Shown in pieces: positions 1-14,000 of a stretch of DNA of 64,000 nucleotides. The DNA comes from Rallus limicola (taxonomy: Eukaryota > Chordata > Aves > Gruiformes > Rallidae), in NCBI GenBank assembly GCA_022605955.1, contig JAKCOZ010000005.1, forward strand, positions 50,407,762 to 50,471,761, in the 5' to 3' direction. The number at the start of each line of letters is the position of its first letter. The stretch's first letter is position 1. The position numbers were made by a program, and so were the translations under genes. Under the pieces are notes generated by a model that made no database searches, was not told the origin of the DNA, and saw only the letters and a program-made list of their open reading frames with translations.

Positions 1-3000
1 GAAGTAAAGGGGAGAAAATAATGTAGGTCAAGTTCAGGAAGGGATTATTTGATATGATTGCAAACTGTTAAGAATAGAGCGTGCCAAGTCTGAGTGCACA
101 GCCAGTGACAGTCACAGTAGGAATTTCACAGGCTGTGTGCTCAGAATGATGCAGCAATAGCTGATGCTCTAGTATATAACGTTACTGTGCTTTAATAAAA
201 AGAAATTGCTGGGAGGAATTAATTCTGTGTGCTGTTTGCTGAACAGAATTCTAGGAATGGAAATGAGAAAACAGCAGTGTTAATTGCTGCTTGATTCCTG
301 AAGATCAGGATGGAGCTTATTTTTTCACTCTTTTATCAGGATCCCTCAAAAAAGGGGGTGTGAAAGGGCTCTGTCCTTTCAGGCAGCTCATCCTCCATGC
401 AATGCAGGCCAGCCAAGAGCCTGATCTTCCAACGGGCTGATGACCTGCAGCTCCAATTGCCCTTAACAGAGCTTGTTTCTTACCAAGTTGACTTTTGAAG
501 ACAGATACACAAATGATTTGTTTCCATGCCTCAGCACCTGCTGGAACTGAGAGTAGCTTTTTCTGGTTAAGGTGAATGCCAGAAGTGCTGAGCGATAAAA
601 TCTGTACTTTTCCACAGTGTTTAATTTTCTGAATGGTGGTAGACTGGGAGAGGGCCCAAGACAATGTCTGCAGCTGGATTCACAGCTTTGGTTTAAAATC
701 AGGCATTGCCTGCTGAGCTCAGAACAGCTCCTGAGGAGATACTGATCGAGGGTCCAGTGTCTCCTCTTGTTTTTCCTTTAACAATCAAAGAGAATTAAGT
801 CGATTAAGAATTTATTTTTTTTTAAGCACAGAAACCCGTATCAAGCAATGGCTTTTAACTCCTCTTAACACCCATGTTTAGAATGAATAGATTGGTCTAT
901 CTCTGCCACATGCTGTGTGGAATCAGAAGGTTATGAAGCATCAGGGTTGCAATTAACACTGACTTTCCAAAACCTGAGGTCAGGAATAAGGAGGAGGTGA
1001 CCTGTTTTTTGCTGGTCTTAATGAGATTTGCAGTTGTACAGCAAATCAGCAAAGTCAGGCAGTGTGGACTTAACAAGTATGGAGATCAAACAGAACACTG
1101 GGAAATGAATGTTTCCTAATTAGCCTTTTTTCTATTGCATAGGGACTTCCAATTGGTCAGAAGATTACTTCATTAATACAGCTGGAGTGGGACTAATTAT
1201 CAAACAGAATTTGACCAGCCTGCAGAGAAGGCAACTGCCTCTCCAGGAGCAATTAAAAAACCTTTTTGAGCGAGACTGGAATTCCAAGTACGCAGTGAAT
1301 CTGGAAGATGTGGAGGGACAGAAAGACTGTAACTGGAGGGGTCAAATCTGAAGTCAATTAAAATATACATTTTAAATAGAAACAAAAATATATCTGAATC
1401 TTGTTCCCCAGGCAAAGCAAGGAGCTTTCTTTTTTATGTCTTTGTCAGAGAAATTGCTTCCTCATTGTGTCCAGACTGTTTGATGATGTGAGAACTTCTC
1501 GTAGTTGTCTCCCTACAAAACCCCTAATCGGTGTGTGATATTTCCTTCTCTGTGTGATTACCTCATCCCATAGTTAATTAAATGCATACAGTGTTATGTG
1601 ATGAGTGATATTAAAGCAAACATGGAAGATACAGCCAGATCTTAATACACCAGGGATGCAGATCATTATTGCTGTTATATTTTATCTTAGGGTGCTATCT
1701 ATTTGAACCTCAATGTTCCATTAGCAGTGTTTACTTACAAGTGTGTAAGCATATTTTTAATAAACTCCTGGCCACTTTAAGATTTCAACCATGTAAGTAA
1801 GCACCTGCAATACCAAGGGCAGATTTTTAAAGCATTTGGAAGTTAGAGGTACCCAGCAATACCTGTATTTCAGTGTTGAGTCTGCCACCAGAGTTAAATG
1901 CCTGGGATTTAAATCTTGTGGCCAGCTTCCAGCTCAACTGCCCTGGACCCCTGTGTGTCTGGGGTTGTTCAGATGTCTGTGTGGTGACCTCATGTGGCAA
2001 ACAGGGTGGGGGGAGCAGGGTGAAGCTACTGCCTGAGTGCTGGTGCAGCAAAGGCTTCCCACCTGCACGATGGGCAGTGCTTGGAGAGCTTCCTTGCTCC
2101 TTTAGGGATGTCCTGGCACTGTCCCTGATGAACGTGGTGTCTCTGGGCTGCTTTTTCTTCTGCAGTTTCACAGAGACCATAAACCTGAGCCATCTGGTAC
2201 CTTATGTCCTTATCTGCCATTGCACAGTGGCTCTGCCCTGGATCATTATCAGAAGTGACAGCAAAGGAAAGCAGGGCCTGAGCTCCAGCCACGAAGAGGT
2301 GTCAGTGACACTGGGCTGGGGCTCCGTGAGCCTCTCTGGTGCCAGGCACCTCTGTCTGACACTGGAAATGGGGAGGCAATGTGGACATATTGGTTTGGGT
2401 CTGATGTAGAGCAGAGGTAAGAGCCCAAGGCAAAGGCCTAGAGCATGGCTCCACAGAAGGATCAAACAACGCCCCTGCCCTGGCGTACCATTTCTGGAGC
2501 TGTGGTAGAACAGAGGAACTCTCCAGCCCCAAAAGATACATGGCAGCTCATGGCTTCATTTCCATCCTGGCAGGTCCCCACTTGGTGACATTTTAGCTCT
2601 GAAGCCATCTCTCTTGCCACAGACACAGCACTGGGTAGAGGTAGTACAGGCTTCCCCATTGCAGTGCAACCTCCCCGTCAGTGTTCTGGTGCTTTTGAAT
2701 CCCTGCCCTGTGCTCAGAATGGCAAAAGGACCTGCTGTGATCATCTGTGTATGAACTGATTGGTATTTTTGTGAATGCACACAAATCCCCATCCAAATAA
2801 GGCTCTCTCCTCATGAGGACTTCTGGAGATGATCCCAACTGATTTTCCATTTCCTTGGTTTCCAGACTGCTCCTTAGCCATCTCTGCCAGACACTTCCAA
2901 GATTCCTTGGATTGTAGTTACTTTTAGAGGTAACACTGAAATTTTGTGAGTATTCATATACCTGCAAACACATTGAGGAAGATTCTGGTGCTTTTAGCAT

Positions 3001-3849
3001 TCTCCTCCTCTATTTCCTTTCTAGAGGCTGCATAATATTTTGGGATTTCCAGTCACTAATTAAAATTTCTGGCAAAGTAGAACCTTCCCAGCTGGTTTTC
3101 ACTAGCTCCATTTCATGGGTTTATTTTCCTGTACCAACAAATACATCTGACCGTGCATTGTATTCATACTTGCAAGCAAGAATGGCATCGAACAGATTTT
3201 TCCCTGCTCCAAGAGCACTTGCAAACGGTGGGGCAGTTTGAAAATCTTGTTGAGACGTTTCATCTTTTGAACCAACCAACCTGTTTTCCATCGAGGCGTG
3301 AGGTCCTCTAGATGGCACTCGCAGCTATGTTTTCACTGGTTTGAGGGGGATGGATTACTGCAGGACTACGAAGGAAACTTCTTTACTCGGGAGCTCAAAT
3401 CAGTGCTGGTCAAGTTGTTCAGTGGGACAGTTTCTGGTCAAGCTGGGAGACTGTCTTCTGGTAATGTAAGACTCGTGTGGGATAAGGTTCAGTTCATAAG
3501 GGAAAAATCGGAGCTTATGAGAGCACTCTTTTATTTTCTTTATTGATATCACTTGTGTGTTTTTTCCTCCAGGTAAGGGGGAGAGGTTTACAATTAGGAC
3601 AATGAACTTAAGTTTATTTCTCTGGTTTCTTATGAGGCTTTTTAAGCCCCTTTATAGCTTGATGCTCCTGTGCTGGTTCCCTGTTACAAAGGTGGAATAC
3701 GGTGTAAATTATAACCAGGCTTTGAATCTCTTAGTACTTTTCATTTATGCAACAGGATCCTTATCTACCCACCTGTTGCTTGTCACATTTTGATTATGAT
3801 TTCTTCAAGTTCAGGACTGTACCAAACGTAAGCTGGGCCCTTCAGTAAT
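1..3849. other. 3' flanking DNA of AHNAK2, no gene seen
   Basis: Only short, unrelated open frames. I found no exon of a known neighbour gene and no recognisable repeat family here, although old diverged repeats could be missed by eye. A 65-codon minus-strand frame at 3121-3318 was considered and not accepted. Confidence 0.6.
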
Positions 3850-4085
3850 GTTTGTTAGCATCTGTTTATTATCCTTGGATGGTTTTCTGTCCAATAACTC
3901 CCAGGTCCTTTTCCTCCAGGGACCTCTCCAGCCATTCTGCCCCAAGCCTGTAGTGTTGCCTGGGGTTATTGTGACCAAAATGCAGGACTCTGCACTTGGC
4001 CTTCTTGAACCCCATAAGGCTGGCCTCTGCCCATCGATCCAGCCTGTCCAGGTCCCTCCGCAGAGCCTGCCTTCCTTTGGTCGGA
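3850..4085 (-). mobile_element. CR1 LINE fragment (end of ORF2 region)
   Basis: Read on the minus strand it contains the familiar CR1 sequence around gacctggacaggctggatcg, then gaggccagcc and the aagtgcagagtcctgca block, and on to the gacctgggag motif. This is an internal piece of the reverse-transcriptase ORF region near the 3' part of the element. It is truncated on both sides, with several substitutions and no intact coding. Edges are approximate. Confidence 0.85.
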
Positions 4086-5594
4086 CCCTTGGGTAGTATG
4101 CTTATTTACACCTTTTCCAAAGCTGACAGTACCCTATTTGGAGGAAGATTTAATCACTACTTCTTTCCTCTATTGCCCTTCCCTTGACTGTATCATTCAT
4201 CTTCTAAAACCATCGTAGTGATTATTGCTTTATGGTCATTACTATCCCAGAGCTCGATTCTAATTGATTTGACTCTTTCAGCTTTGCAACAGACTCCCAC
4301 GTTCAGTGCTGTCTGGGTGGATCCCTATTTGTGACCACAAGTAAATGGACGCTACCTGAGAAACATTTTGTGTGAAGGCTGCTTTGCAGGCCGATATGAA
4401 CTGCTCTTAGAATCAGACGTCTTTTATTACATATACTGCCTTTTCCTGGGTGCAAGCTTTCTGTCTTTATCACAGGGTTTTCCTCAGTCCTGGTGTGTGC
4501 TGTTGCTGTCTGGTGTGGTAATTTTGGGTCTATTGAACAACGACGTTTAAACTGAGGGAAACTTCAGGGAAATGCTGCATGATCCAAATAAATGATACAT
4601 GCCTAGCACTTATGTGAACAGTCTCTTCAGTGATAATTAGCATTCTATCTAGAAAAACTGCTGGCAGTTCTCTTTAGAATATTTAAGCCTACTGAAAGGG
4701 CATAGAAATGAAGAGCATCTTAAGCCACAGATGGTTAGACAACCAAGTATGCTTCTTTTACAAGCTGATTTCTAAATGTTTTGCTGTGTCTGCTTTCCCT
4801 ATACTAAGTAGAATATGGGGAAAGAAAATGAGAAAACTACTATAATGAATCATGTCTGCATGTGCAATTCCATAAAGCTGAGGACTGTAATGAGTGAAAA
4901 GTCTCAGATTAGTCTGTAACCCTTACAACCAAGTATTATGATTATGTTAAAGAAGGGAGTGAAATCATCCCTAGAGTCCATAAGAAGGGTGTGGGGTGTG
5001 GAGGTGGAGGTGTTTTAAGATCTGAAGAAGGAAAACAGCTCATGAGGAACTGACCCAAACCTCATTCCCTCATTCTCTGCCCCAAACCTCATTCCCTCAT
5101 TCTCTGCCCCTCCCCGTGCCACAGTGGAGGGGAATAAGGGAGCATAATCATGACTAAAGTGAAGTCTGCTAAGAAGGGAGGGGTGGGGGGGAAGTTGCTT
5201 TAAGATCTGGTCATGCTTCTCATTGTCCGACTTGGGTTTCACTGGGTGTGCAATGCAGTGTAATAAATTAGATAGTTTTCTTTCCTTCCCTCTGTGTTGA
5301 GTCTGTTTTGCCCATGACACTAATTGCAGATTGATCTTTCCCTGTCCTTATCTCAAATCCTAAGCCTCTCAATAGATATTTTCTCCCCTGTTCAGCTGAA
5401 AAGGGGAGTGACAGAGTGACTTTGGTGGGCGTTTGGCCTCCAGCCAGAGTCAAACCACCCCAGATTAAATATAGAAACTGTTCTGTCCTTCAGCAGGTAG
5501 TGGGGGTATACTCACACCTTTTTGCAAATTTAAGCTGGGATTTTCAGAACCAGAAAATGCAAACAGCACTATCAGTAACTCACACTACTCGAAT
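4086..5594. other. Non-coding DNA between the CR1 fragment and the AHNAK2 3' end
   Basis: Contains the 27-bp tandem duplication and otherwise AT-rich sequence without a supported gene. Confidence 0.6.
5054..5107. repeat. 27-bp perfect tandem duplication
   Basis: Two identical head-to-tail copies of a 27-bp unit (starting cccaaacctcattccctc) in the 3' flank of AHNAK2. No coding meaning is apparent. It is a small minisatellite seed that may vary between individuals. Confidence 0.95.
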
Positions 5595-6548
5595 TGTTAT
5601 TCAGATGGTGAGTTTATTGTGAATTAAGAATACAGACAGTGTTTTAATGATACAAGTGAAAGCTGTCACATACACACTCTGTTTTTTGTTGTGCGCTTGA
5701 AAGAAGCCTTAATATAAACAAGAAGTAAATAATTATATACATCTCCTTTCCCAGAAAATCTTTGAAGCAATCAAAGATTGCAGTGTGGCAGATCAATCCG
5801 TGCATTTAACTATCCAGTAAATATATACATTAAAATTTCATTATCCACATTTCTTTGTCAGCATGTTTTATTTTGGTATCTTAAAATGTGAATTAGTTTT
5901 GGTCTTGAATTTATTCTGTTGTTTTTTTTAAAAGTCTTTTAAGGCTAAATACAACCCACCAGAATAACCAAAGAATGAGAAGAGAGGAACAGATAAAGCA
6001 TTAGTCTCTCTACACTAGTATTTTGTTTTTATTTTGCATTGTAAATTATTTGTGGAATATCCATATTACCTTAACTGAAATAAAGAAATATTTTAATAAG
6101 AAAGCAGAAGTAGAAAGGTCCAAAATCTAAACAAGTAAGTATAGTTCTCAGAGTATTAGTTTATGCTCTATTCTGGAAATAATCTATAATCTAAACACAA
6201 TTCATGTGTTTTTGAGAAGCCTATTTAACAAATCCTTTTGCTATCATCCAGCCTTTCAATAGTTTACTTTCATGCTTCAGGTGTCTTTGGGCTTTGCTGA
6301 AATTTATACAGGCTCCTCTGTACCTGTAGAAATTGTTGCCTATGGGGCAGATTTGAAGAAATCAGTATTTTTATTGGTGCACAATACAGCACATCCACAT
6401 ACTGGAATATTTAAATGTGGTAAATTCTGTTCAACTCTTTTTAAACGTATCAGCTTTGGGTTTTGTTTAATTTTCAGCTACAGGAAAAGAATGGCTTTTT
6501 TGGTACGTACAGATTTTTTTCATTGAGGGTTGAAAAAAATTGAGATCT
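5595..6548 (-). other. Probable 3' untranslated region of AHNAK2
   Basis: AT-rich sequence directly after the stop codon, with no further coding potential related to the gene. AATAAA (read on the minus strand as TTTATT on the plus) occurs at about 6370-6375, 6030, 5908, 5870 and 5613-5618. The true cleavage site cannot be decided from sequence alone, so the low-coordinate end given here is a guess based on the last candidate signal. Confidence 0.5.
5613..5618 (-). terminator. Candidate polyadenylation signal (AATAAA)
   Basis: AATAAA on the minus strand, followed 20-40 nt downstream by the G/T-rich stretch gtagtgtgagtt. That spacing and composition fit a cleavage/polyadenylation region better than the other AATAAA copies between here and the stop codon. 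Upstream alternatives, for instance at 6370-6375, could equally be used. Confidence 0.35.
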
Positions 6549-8039
6549 TCATTTGGGTGCATCTCTGGAAATATTAGATTGACTATCTTTTTCTTCCTCC
6601 AACAAAATTAATTCAGTTCTTGCTGAAGATGTCACAATAGTTCGAGAAACTGGAACATCAGATGAGGCCCCATCAACTGCAATTTTTTCACCTTCTGTTT
6701 CTTTAGGTGATAAGCTTTCTTGTGCATCAAAAAATACATCAGGTTTATCTGATGGGCTGTCTTCATCTGAGATTCTTCCCTCTTTATGATCTGTCTCTTC
6801 TTTGTCAACAGTCTTAACCTTTTTAGAAGGAGATGTAAAACCAAGCTTGGGGAATCTAAACCATCCAGTTTTCTCAGTTTGCTTAGAAGAATCATTATCT
6901 AATGTGTCAGCAAGTTTCACATCTTCTGGAACTGATTTTTTAACTTCTGTTTTGGAATCTGTACTTGTTTCATCACCAGGTGATGAAAAGCCAATAGTTG
7001 GAAGCCAAAATTTGAATCTTCCAGGAGATCTTTTACTATCAGTCTTGTCTTTCTCATTGGTTATGCCTTTTTCTTCATCTACTAGTGCTTCAGCTACATC
7101 CTCAGCTTTAGAGGGAGGACCTGCAGTGATTCTTTCTGGTGACTTAGCAGAATGACTCTCTTTGGGTTTACTGGAAGGCGTTTCTTCAACATCAAATGTT
7201 TTTATCTTTGGCATATTTGCATCTCCACTATATTCTTCAGACTCACTGTGTGGTTTGTCAGACAGTTTAAGCTCAGCAGTGCCAGTGCTCAGTGCTGCTA
7301 CTCCAAAGCTTTCATCAATACATTTAGATTTGCTCGCTGATATATCTTCTGCTGAAGATGGCTGCTGGACTAGCACTTCTAAGTTGCTGTGTGATTCAGG
7401 CAACTTCACCTTGAGTAATGAGAATCCCAAAGTAGCAGTTTCGACTTGTGGTGAGAGAATCTCTGATTCTTTCAGTATTTCAGTAGTGTAAATCTCACAC
7501 TTTTCAATAGCAACATGTTCAGGTTCTGCTTTCTCGCTGACTTCTTGGCCCTCTACATATGACCAACGAAGGTCTTGCTCTGCATTTGAAAGGGAGGTCT
7601 CTATGGTAGTCGTCACCTGTGCCGTTTTAATGTCAGGTTCAGTCAGAGTTAGAATTTTGCTTTTTGCCTTTTGAATACTACCCTCTAGAACCTCTGGTGT
7701 TTCTTCAAGGATAGCAGAGCTTGCTTGCAGTTGCACTACTTCAACATCAGTACTAGATCCCTTTGGATCTGTTACCACTCTTGACACTGAAATATTAGCT
7801 TCAGTTGGAAGAGCTTCGAAAGTGAATCTTGGTATTTTTAGTTTGGGAATTTTTATATTTACTTGTGGGGCACCTTGTGTCTCATCCACTGTTATTCCAG
7901 CAAATGCTTCTATATGATCTAGATCTAAACTTTTCAGGCCAATGGATCCTTCTGATTTTTTAAACTGCATTTCTGCTGTGCCCAGTTCAGTTTTAGGTAC
8001 TGAATCAGCTTCTGACTTCGGCAAATTGATACCATCTTC
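6549..8039 (-). other. Carboxyl-terminal tail of AHNAK2
   Basis: Contains [20 protein letters not shown] near 7.84 kb, a Ser/Glu-rich stretch, [18 protein letters not shown] near 7.0 kb and [16 protein letters not shown] near 6.85 kb. It ends with [11 protein letters not shown] and [13 protein letters not shown]. The last three landmarks match my memory of the mammalian AHNAK2 tail and are the strongest evidence, besides the PDZ region, for AHNAK2 over AHNAK. No catalytic domain is seen. Confidence 0.88.
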
Positions 8040-11000
8040 AAAACCCTTCACTTCTGAATGTAACACTCCAAACTTTGGAATCTTAAACTTGTATGTTTTC
8101 ATTTTACTTGATTCTGCTCTGTCTTCTACTTGCACTTTCATCCCTGCAGACATGTCCTTTTCAACACTTTTCACTTGAAGTTTCATTTCAGGATCTACTC
8201 TAGCAATTTTTACATCCGTTTTCACTCCTGGAACTTCTACATTCAGATCTTCCAGTTTAGCTGTAACATAAGAACCATCTTCTGATCCCTTTGTTGTAGA
8301 CCATTCCCATGTAGACCTTTTAAATTTACTTCCTTCACTGGCTTTTCCCATAATTTTCACCTCACCCTTTATCTTTCCTTTCTTAATTATTGCCTCTTCA
8401 TTTTGAATATCTAGCTCTTCCTTTGGAAGACTAATGTCTATTTTGTCCTGTGTTGCATCCAGAGTAATTTCATCTGATGATGGTTTCCATCCTACCTCTG
8501 AAGTCTCTAATTTAGTGGAACTTTCTACCTTTGAGACTTGTATATTCTGTGACGTGACTTTATGCTCTTGAACACTCACAGTACACGTAGGAAACCTATC
8601 TGATAAACTGTTGTCTTTTTCAATTTCTGAAGCACTTGGGTAGGATTTAGACAATTCTGCCGAAGACACTGTGAATTTGGAACTATGCATTTTTTGCCCT
8701 TCCATACCATGCTTAACTATGTCTGCATAAGTTTCAGTTTTTTGAATTTTCATTTTACTATCTGTTCTTTCTGGGGATAACGAAATATCTCCTTCCAATT
8801 TTGGCAAGCTAACATCAGAACTCCTCACAGAATCTCCTAATTTTGGAATCCCTTCTTTTCCAGTAGTAATTTCAGCGACTCCATGCGGTAATGAGAAAGT
8901 ATTTTCAGGAACACTTGCTTCAGCTTGCAGTTTGGCAGAGGAAACACTTGCCTGAGTTTTTTCCATACTTTTTTCAATATCAGCATCACCTTTTTTTTCC
9001 TTGAAGGATGTCCTGCCAAATGCAGGTATCCTGAATTTTGGCATTTTAAACCATCCCTGATGTTCTTCAGTCTGAACTTCTTCAGCTTCTATTTCACATT
9101 CTTCTTTTAATTCAATTTCTTTCTCTTCAAGGCCCTCAATAGTTCCCCCTGTCACTGGTTTAGACATGGTCTGGAAAGTTATGTCTACCTTTGGAGCTTC
9201 AATGCCAGGTGTTAGAACTTTGGGTGTTTTGGTCTTAGAAGCATAAACATCTACTCCAGGATCTGACATCTCAGATGTAAGTTCTGATGCTGGAACACGC
9301 ACAGCAATGTCAGCAATTTTGTTTGTCATTTTTACTTGGGGTGGATCAGCTTCAATTTTTGTCTCTGTCTCTGGGCCTTTCCCTTTTGTGAAGGAGATTC
9401 CAAACTTTGGCTTCTGAAATTTGGGCATTTTAATTTTCCCTTCAGGATCTTCCGACTTCATCTTTCTTCCATCCACAACTGATATTTCTGTTACTATTTC
9501 AGGGCTTCTCAGTTCAGCAGAATCTTGTCCTTTGGGAAACTTAGCACCTGTTTTATGAATTATGTCTTCTTTTGTAGAACTAGATTTTAGGGCAACCTGT
9601 TGAAAACTCCCCTCTGAGGGAGGCTGAGGAGCATCAATCTTTGCTGAACTGATTCCCACATCACTTTGGGAGGTTCCAGTTTCGATTTTGGAAGACTCTA
9701 GAGTGGGGATCTTAACATCAGCCAGTTTTATGCTTATTTGTGCCCCATCTTCTGTCCTTTCGGAATTCCTTCTTTCTATATCAGGTATTTGTATTGAGTC
9801 ACCACACTCTGTTTGAGGAGTAGTAGCACCAGCTTCAACTTTTGGTGAATGTGTCTGAGATTTCGGAACCTTGATTTTGGAGAGTGAAATCTTAGGCATG
9901 ACAAATTGAGGCTTTTTAATTGGACTTTTCTGTTCCACTTTTTCTGCAGATATTTCCATATTAAGAGCTGGCCCAGTGCCTTGATCATCACTTCCTCTCA
10001 ATTCTGTGTCAATTCTGCCTGGCATTACAGCAAGTTTCTGATCTTCCAAATTTGCTCCAGAATCTGTTTTAACACTTGCTTCCTTCTTTGGTGACCAACT
10101 GAAGGATGGCAGTTTGAATTTTGGCATTTTGAAATGTCCTTCTTTCTCTTCTCCATCTCCATCTTGCTTTATTTCCCCTTTGATTTTTAGTGCTGCATCT
10201 GAATCCTGAATATCACAGCCTGGTTTTGGAATAGAAATGTCAGCTGATGGGAGGCAAGCATCAGCTTCTGATATCTTACTGTCAGCTTTTGTTGTTTTGA
10301 CTTTTGGGCTGTAAGTTTCTGTTCCTGTACCACATTCTATCTCTAAATCTGGTGCTTCAAGAGCAATGTCAGCTATTTCTACCATTGCTTTTAACTGGGG
10401 AACCTTGACTTCCGATTTGGATTGGCTGACCTCATTTTCTGACCCTTTTGCTTTGGAATGTGTAATACCAAACTTTGGCATCTGGAATTTAGACATTTTT
10501 GATTTCCCTTCAGGACCATCATTTTTTATTTCTACATCACCCACAGCAATTTCACATGATGGACGTTCATCACTTGTGTCAGGACTCTTTACCTCAAGGG
10601 AGCCTTCAGTTATCACCTTAATATCTGAGGTAGAGAGGCTTGCATTAGCAGCAATGGATTTCAGCATTGGGTCATCTTCACATGTAGGAAGTATGACCTC
10701 ACCTGTAGGTATGCTAATATCCATATCTATTTTGGGAGCCTTAACTTCTGGTTTGGAAAATTCCAAAGTAGGGGCTGTAACTTTAGGCACTTTTAAGCTT
10801 ATTCCTGCCTCTTCTCCAGTACTCCCTTTCTCAGATTTCTCTACTGAAATTCCTTCTTTTTCTTGTTTGGGACCACTAATGTCAGTTTCTAGTACAGGAA
10901 GAGAGACCTGGACTTTCTGACCCTTCATTTTAGGGAATGAGATCTTTGGCATGATAAATTGGGACTTCTTGTTTCTTCCTTTTTCACCATCTTTTTCAGT

Positions 11001-14000
11001 TGATGGATCAAATTCCACATGAGGGTACTGATTCTCGGGGACAGGAAATTTTAATTCAGATTCTGTGTCTCCAGCTAAAGTGGGTTCTTCCAGGTGTCCC
11101 ACAACTTCAGCAGAAGCAACAGCTTCTTTCTTTGGTGACCAACTAAATGAAGGCAGTTTGAATTTTGATGTCTTAAATTTGTTATCTTTCTCCTTGCTGT
11201 CCTTCTCTACTGAAACTGCTACCTCTTCTGCCTTGCACTCTAAATCTGGGCCATGCCTTTCCACTTCTAAATTTGGCACAGTAGTTTGCATTGTTGGGAG
11301 AGTGACATCACACTTTGGTGAATCCAGAACAACTTCAGCTGGAGGCTTGGGCATCTTTATACTTAATTTGGCATCAGGAATCTCAACTTGTTTTTCAATA
11401 TCAGTATCAGTCAGATCAGACGCTATCTTAACCTTTGATATTTCAGATTCCATTTTAGAATCAACATCCCTTTCCAATGGTTTTCCCCTAGACCATGAAA
11501 TTCCAAATTTTGGTTTTCGGAATTTAGGAATTTTAACTGTAATCTCTGTATTGCCAACAGTTATTTCAGCAGATGGGGTTTTCCCTTCTGGCTTTAGAAT
11601 TCTGTGACCAACACAAGCATCTTCCTTTGAAATTTCAAAATCTCTTTCTAAAAGATTTTCATCAGTAAGAGAAAATGGTTTTGATTCAGATTCTGTAAGA
11701 TTCATCTCATATTTAGTAAGAGTAATATCATCTTTTATTAAAGGGGAATCCTGATCAATTTTAAAACCTGAAACATCAAAACCAGACGTAATCAGTGACT
11801 GATGTTTGGAACTTTTCGAAAGTGAAACCTTGGGCATTTTAAAGAGAGAACTTTTAGATTTAACAATATCGTCCTCTTTATGAGGACAGGAAGATATATC
11901 AACATCAAAATTTCGTGTGTGGGATTCGGCCACAGGCAGGGTCACATCGACCTCAGCCGTTCCCGAGGGCGCCGTCACCTGGGGCTCCTTGAGGCTGACG
12001 TCCACATCAGCGGCCACGGTGCCCTTGGCCTCTCTGCTGCTGGACCAGCCAAAGGAAGGCATGCCAAACTTGGGCATCTTGAACTTGCCGTCCTTGGTCT
12101 TGGCGGCCTCCTTCTCCGGGGCTTTTGCTTCTCCTTCGGGGGTGAGGGCCGCCTCGGGCGCCTGCAGGTCGACGCTGGCCTTCGGAAGGCTGATGTCAAC
12201 GGAGGGGAGGGTGACGTCCACCTTGGGAGCTCTGATGTCAGCTTTGGGCATTCTGAGGGAGGGCTTCTCCACCTTCCAGCCCGCCCCTTCCGTCTTGGCG
12301 CCGGGGACATCAGCTTTGAGACCCAGCGCGGGGCCCTCCCCTGTAGCTGCCACGGTGGCGGACGGGAGCTCCACCTCTGCCGCAGGCAGGCTGACCTCGC
12401 CTTCTACCCCTTCCACCTTGGGAGGCGACACGCCGAACTTGGGCTTGTCAAACTTGGGCAGTTTAAGCTTCCCTTTCAGGCCCGCGGCTTCCAGCTCGGC
12501 TCCGTCCAGCGAGCCTTCGACAGAGGGCAGCTTGATGTCTACGTCCGGTGCCTGGAGCTCGAGGGAGCCTTCGACAGAGGGCAGCTTGATGTCGGGCGCC
12601 ACGATGCTGATGTCACCGGCGCCGGCCTTGAGGTCTGCCTCGGGGAGGCTGACGTCGCCTTTGTGCAGGCCGACATCTGCGTCCAATTTGGGAGCCTTGA
12701 CGGTCGGCTTGGAGAAGACCACGCTGGGCACCTTGACTTTCGGCATGTGCAGTTTCATGCCGCCGCCCTCAACTTTGCCGGCAGACACCTCCAGGCTGCC
12801 TTCGGCGTCGGGGCCCTGCAGGGCGACTTCGCCCTCCTGGACTTCGGCCTGGGCTTTGGGCAGCGAGACCTCCGCCTTCGGCAGGCTGACCTGCACGTGG
12901 GGGCCTTTGACTTTGGGCAGCTTGACGCTGGGCATCTTGACGTCGGGCATCTTGAATCGACCTTTCTCGCCATCTCCTCCGGCGCCTGTCTCGACGGTCA
13001 CCTCCACGCCGGGCGCTACAATCTCGGCCGCAGGCAGGGTCACATCGACCTCGGCCGTTCCCGAGGGCGCCGTCACCTGGGGCTCCTTGAGGCTGACGTC
13101 CACATCAGCGGCCACGGTGCCCTTGGCCTCTCTGCTGCTGGACCAGCCAAAGGAAGGCATGCCAAACTTGGGCATCTTGAACTTGCCGTCCTTGGTCTTG
13201 GCGGCCTCCTTCTCCGGGGCTTTTGCTTCTCCTTCGAGGGTGAGGGCCGCCTCGGGCGCCTGCAGGTCGACGCTGGCCTTCGGAAGGCTGATGTCAACGG
13301 AGGGGAGGGTGACGTCCACCTTGGGAGCTCTGATGTCAGCTTTGGGCATTCTGAGGGAGGGCTTCTCCACCTTCCAGCCCGCCCCTTCCGTCTTGGCGCC
13401 GGGGACATCAGCTTTGAGACCCAGCGCGGGGCCCTCCCCTGTAGCTGCCACGGTGGCGGACGGGAGCTCCACCTCTGCCGCAGGCAGGCTGACCTCGCCT
13501 TCTACCCCTTCCACCTTGGGAGGCGACACGCCGAACTTGGGCTTGTCAAACTTGGGCAGTTTAAGCTTCCCTTTCAGGCCCGCGGCTTCCAGCTCGGCTC
13601 CGTCCAGCGAGCCTTCGACAGAGGGCAGTTTGATGTCTACGTCCGGTGCCTGGAGCTCGAGGGAGCCTTCAACAGAGGGCAGCTTGATGTCGGGCGCCAC
13701 GATGCTGATGTCACCGGCGCCGGCCTTGAGGTCTGCCTCGGGGAGGCTGACGTCGCCTTTGTGCAGGCCGACATCTGCGTCCAATTTGGGAGCCTTGACG
13801 GTCGGCTTGGAGAAGACCACGCTGGGCACCTTGACTTTCGGCATGTGCAGTTTCATGCCGCCGCCCTCAACTTTGCCGGCAGACACCTCCAGGCCGCCTT
13901 CGGCGTCGGGGCCCTGCAGGGCGACTTCGCCCTCCTGGACTTCGGCCTGGGCTTTGGGCAGCGAGACCTCCGCCTTCGGCAGGCTGACCTGCACGTGGGG

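Noticed and set aside
3121..3318. 65-codon minus-strand frame downstream of AHNAK2
   Set aside because: It reads like a plausible protein, but there are no splice sites, no homologue that I recognise and no continuation, so it cannot be supported.
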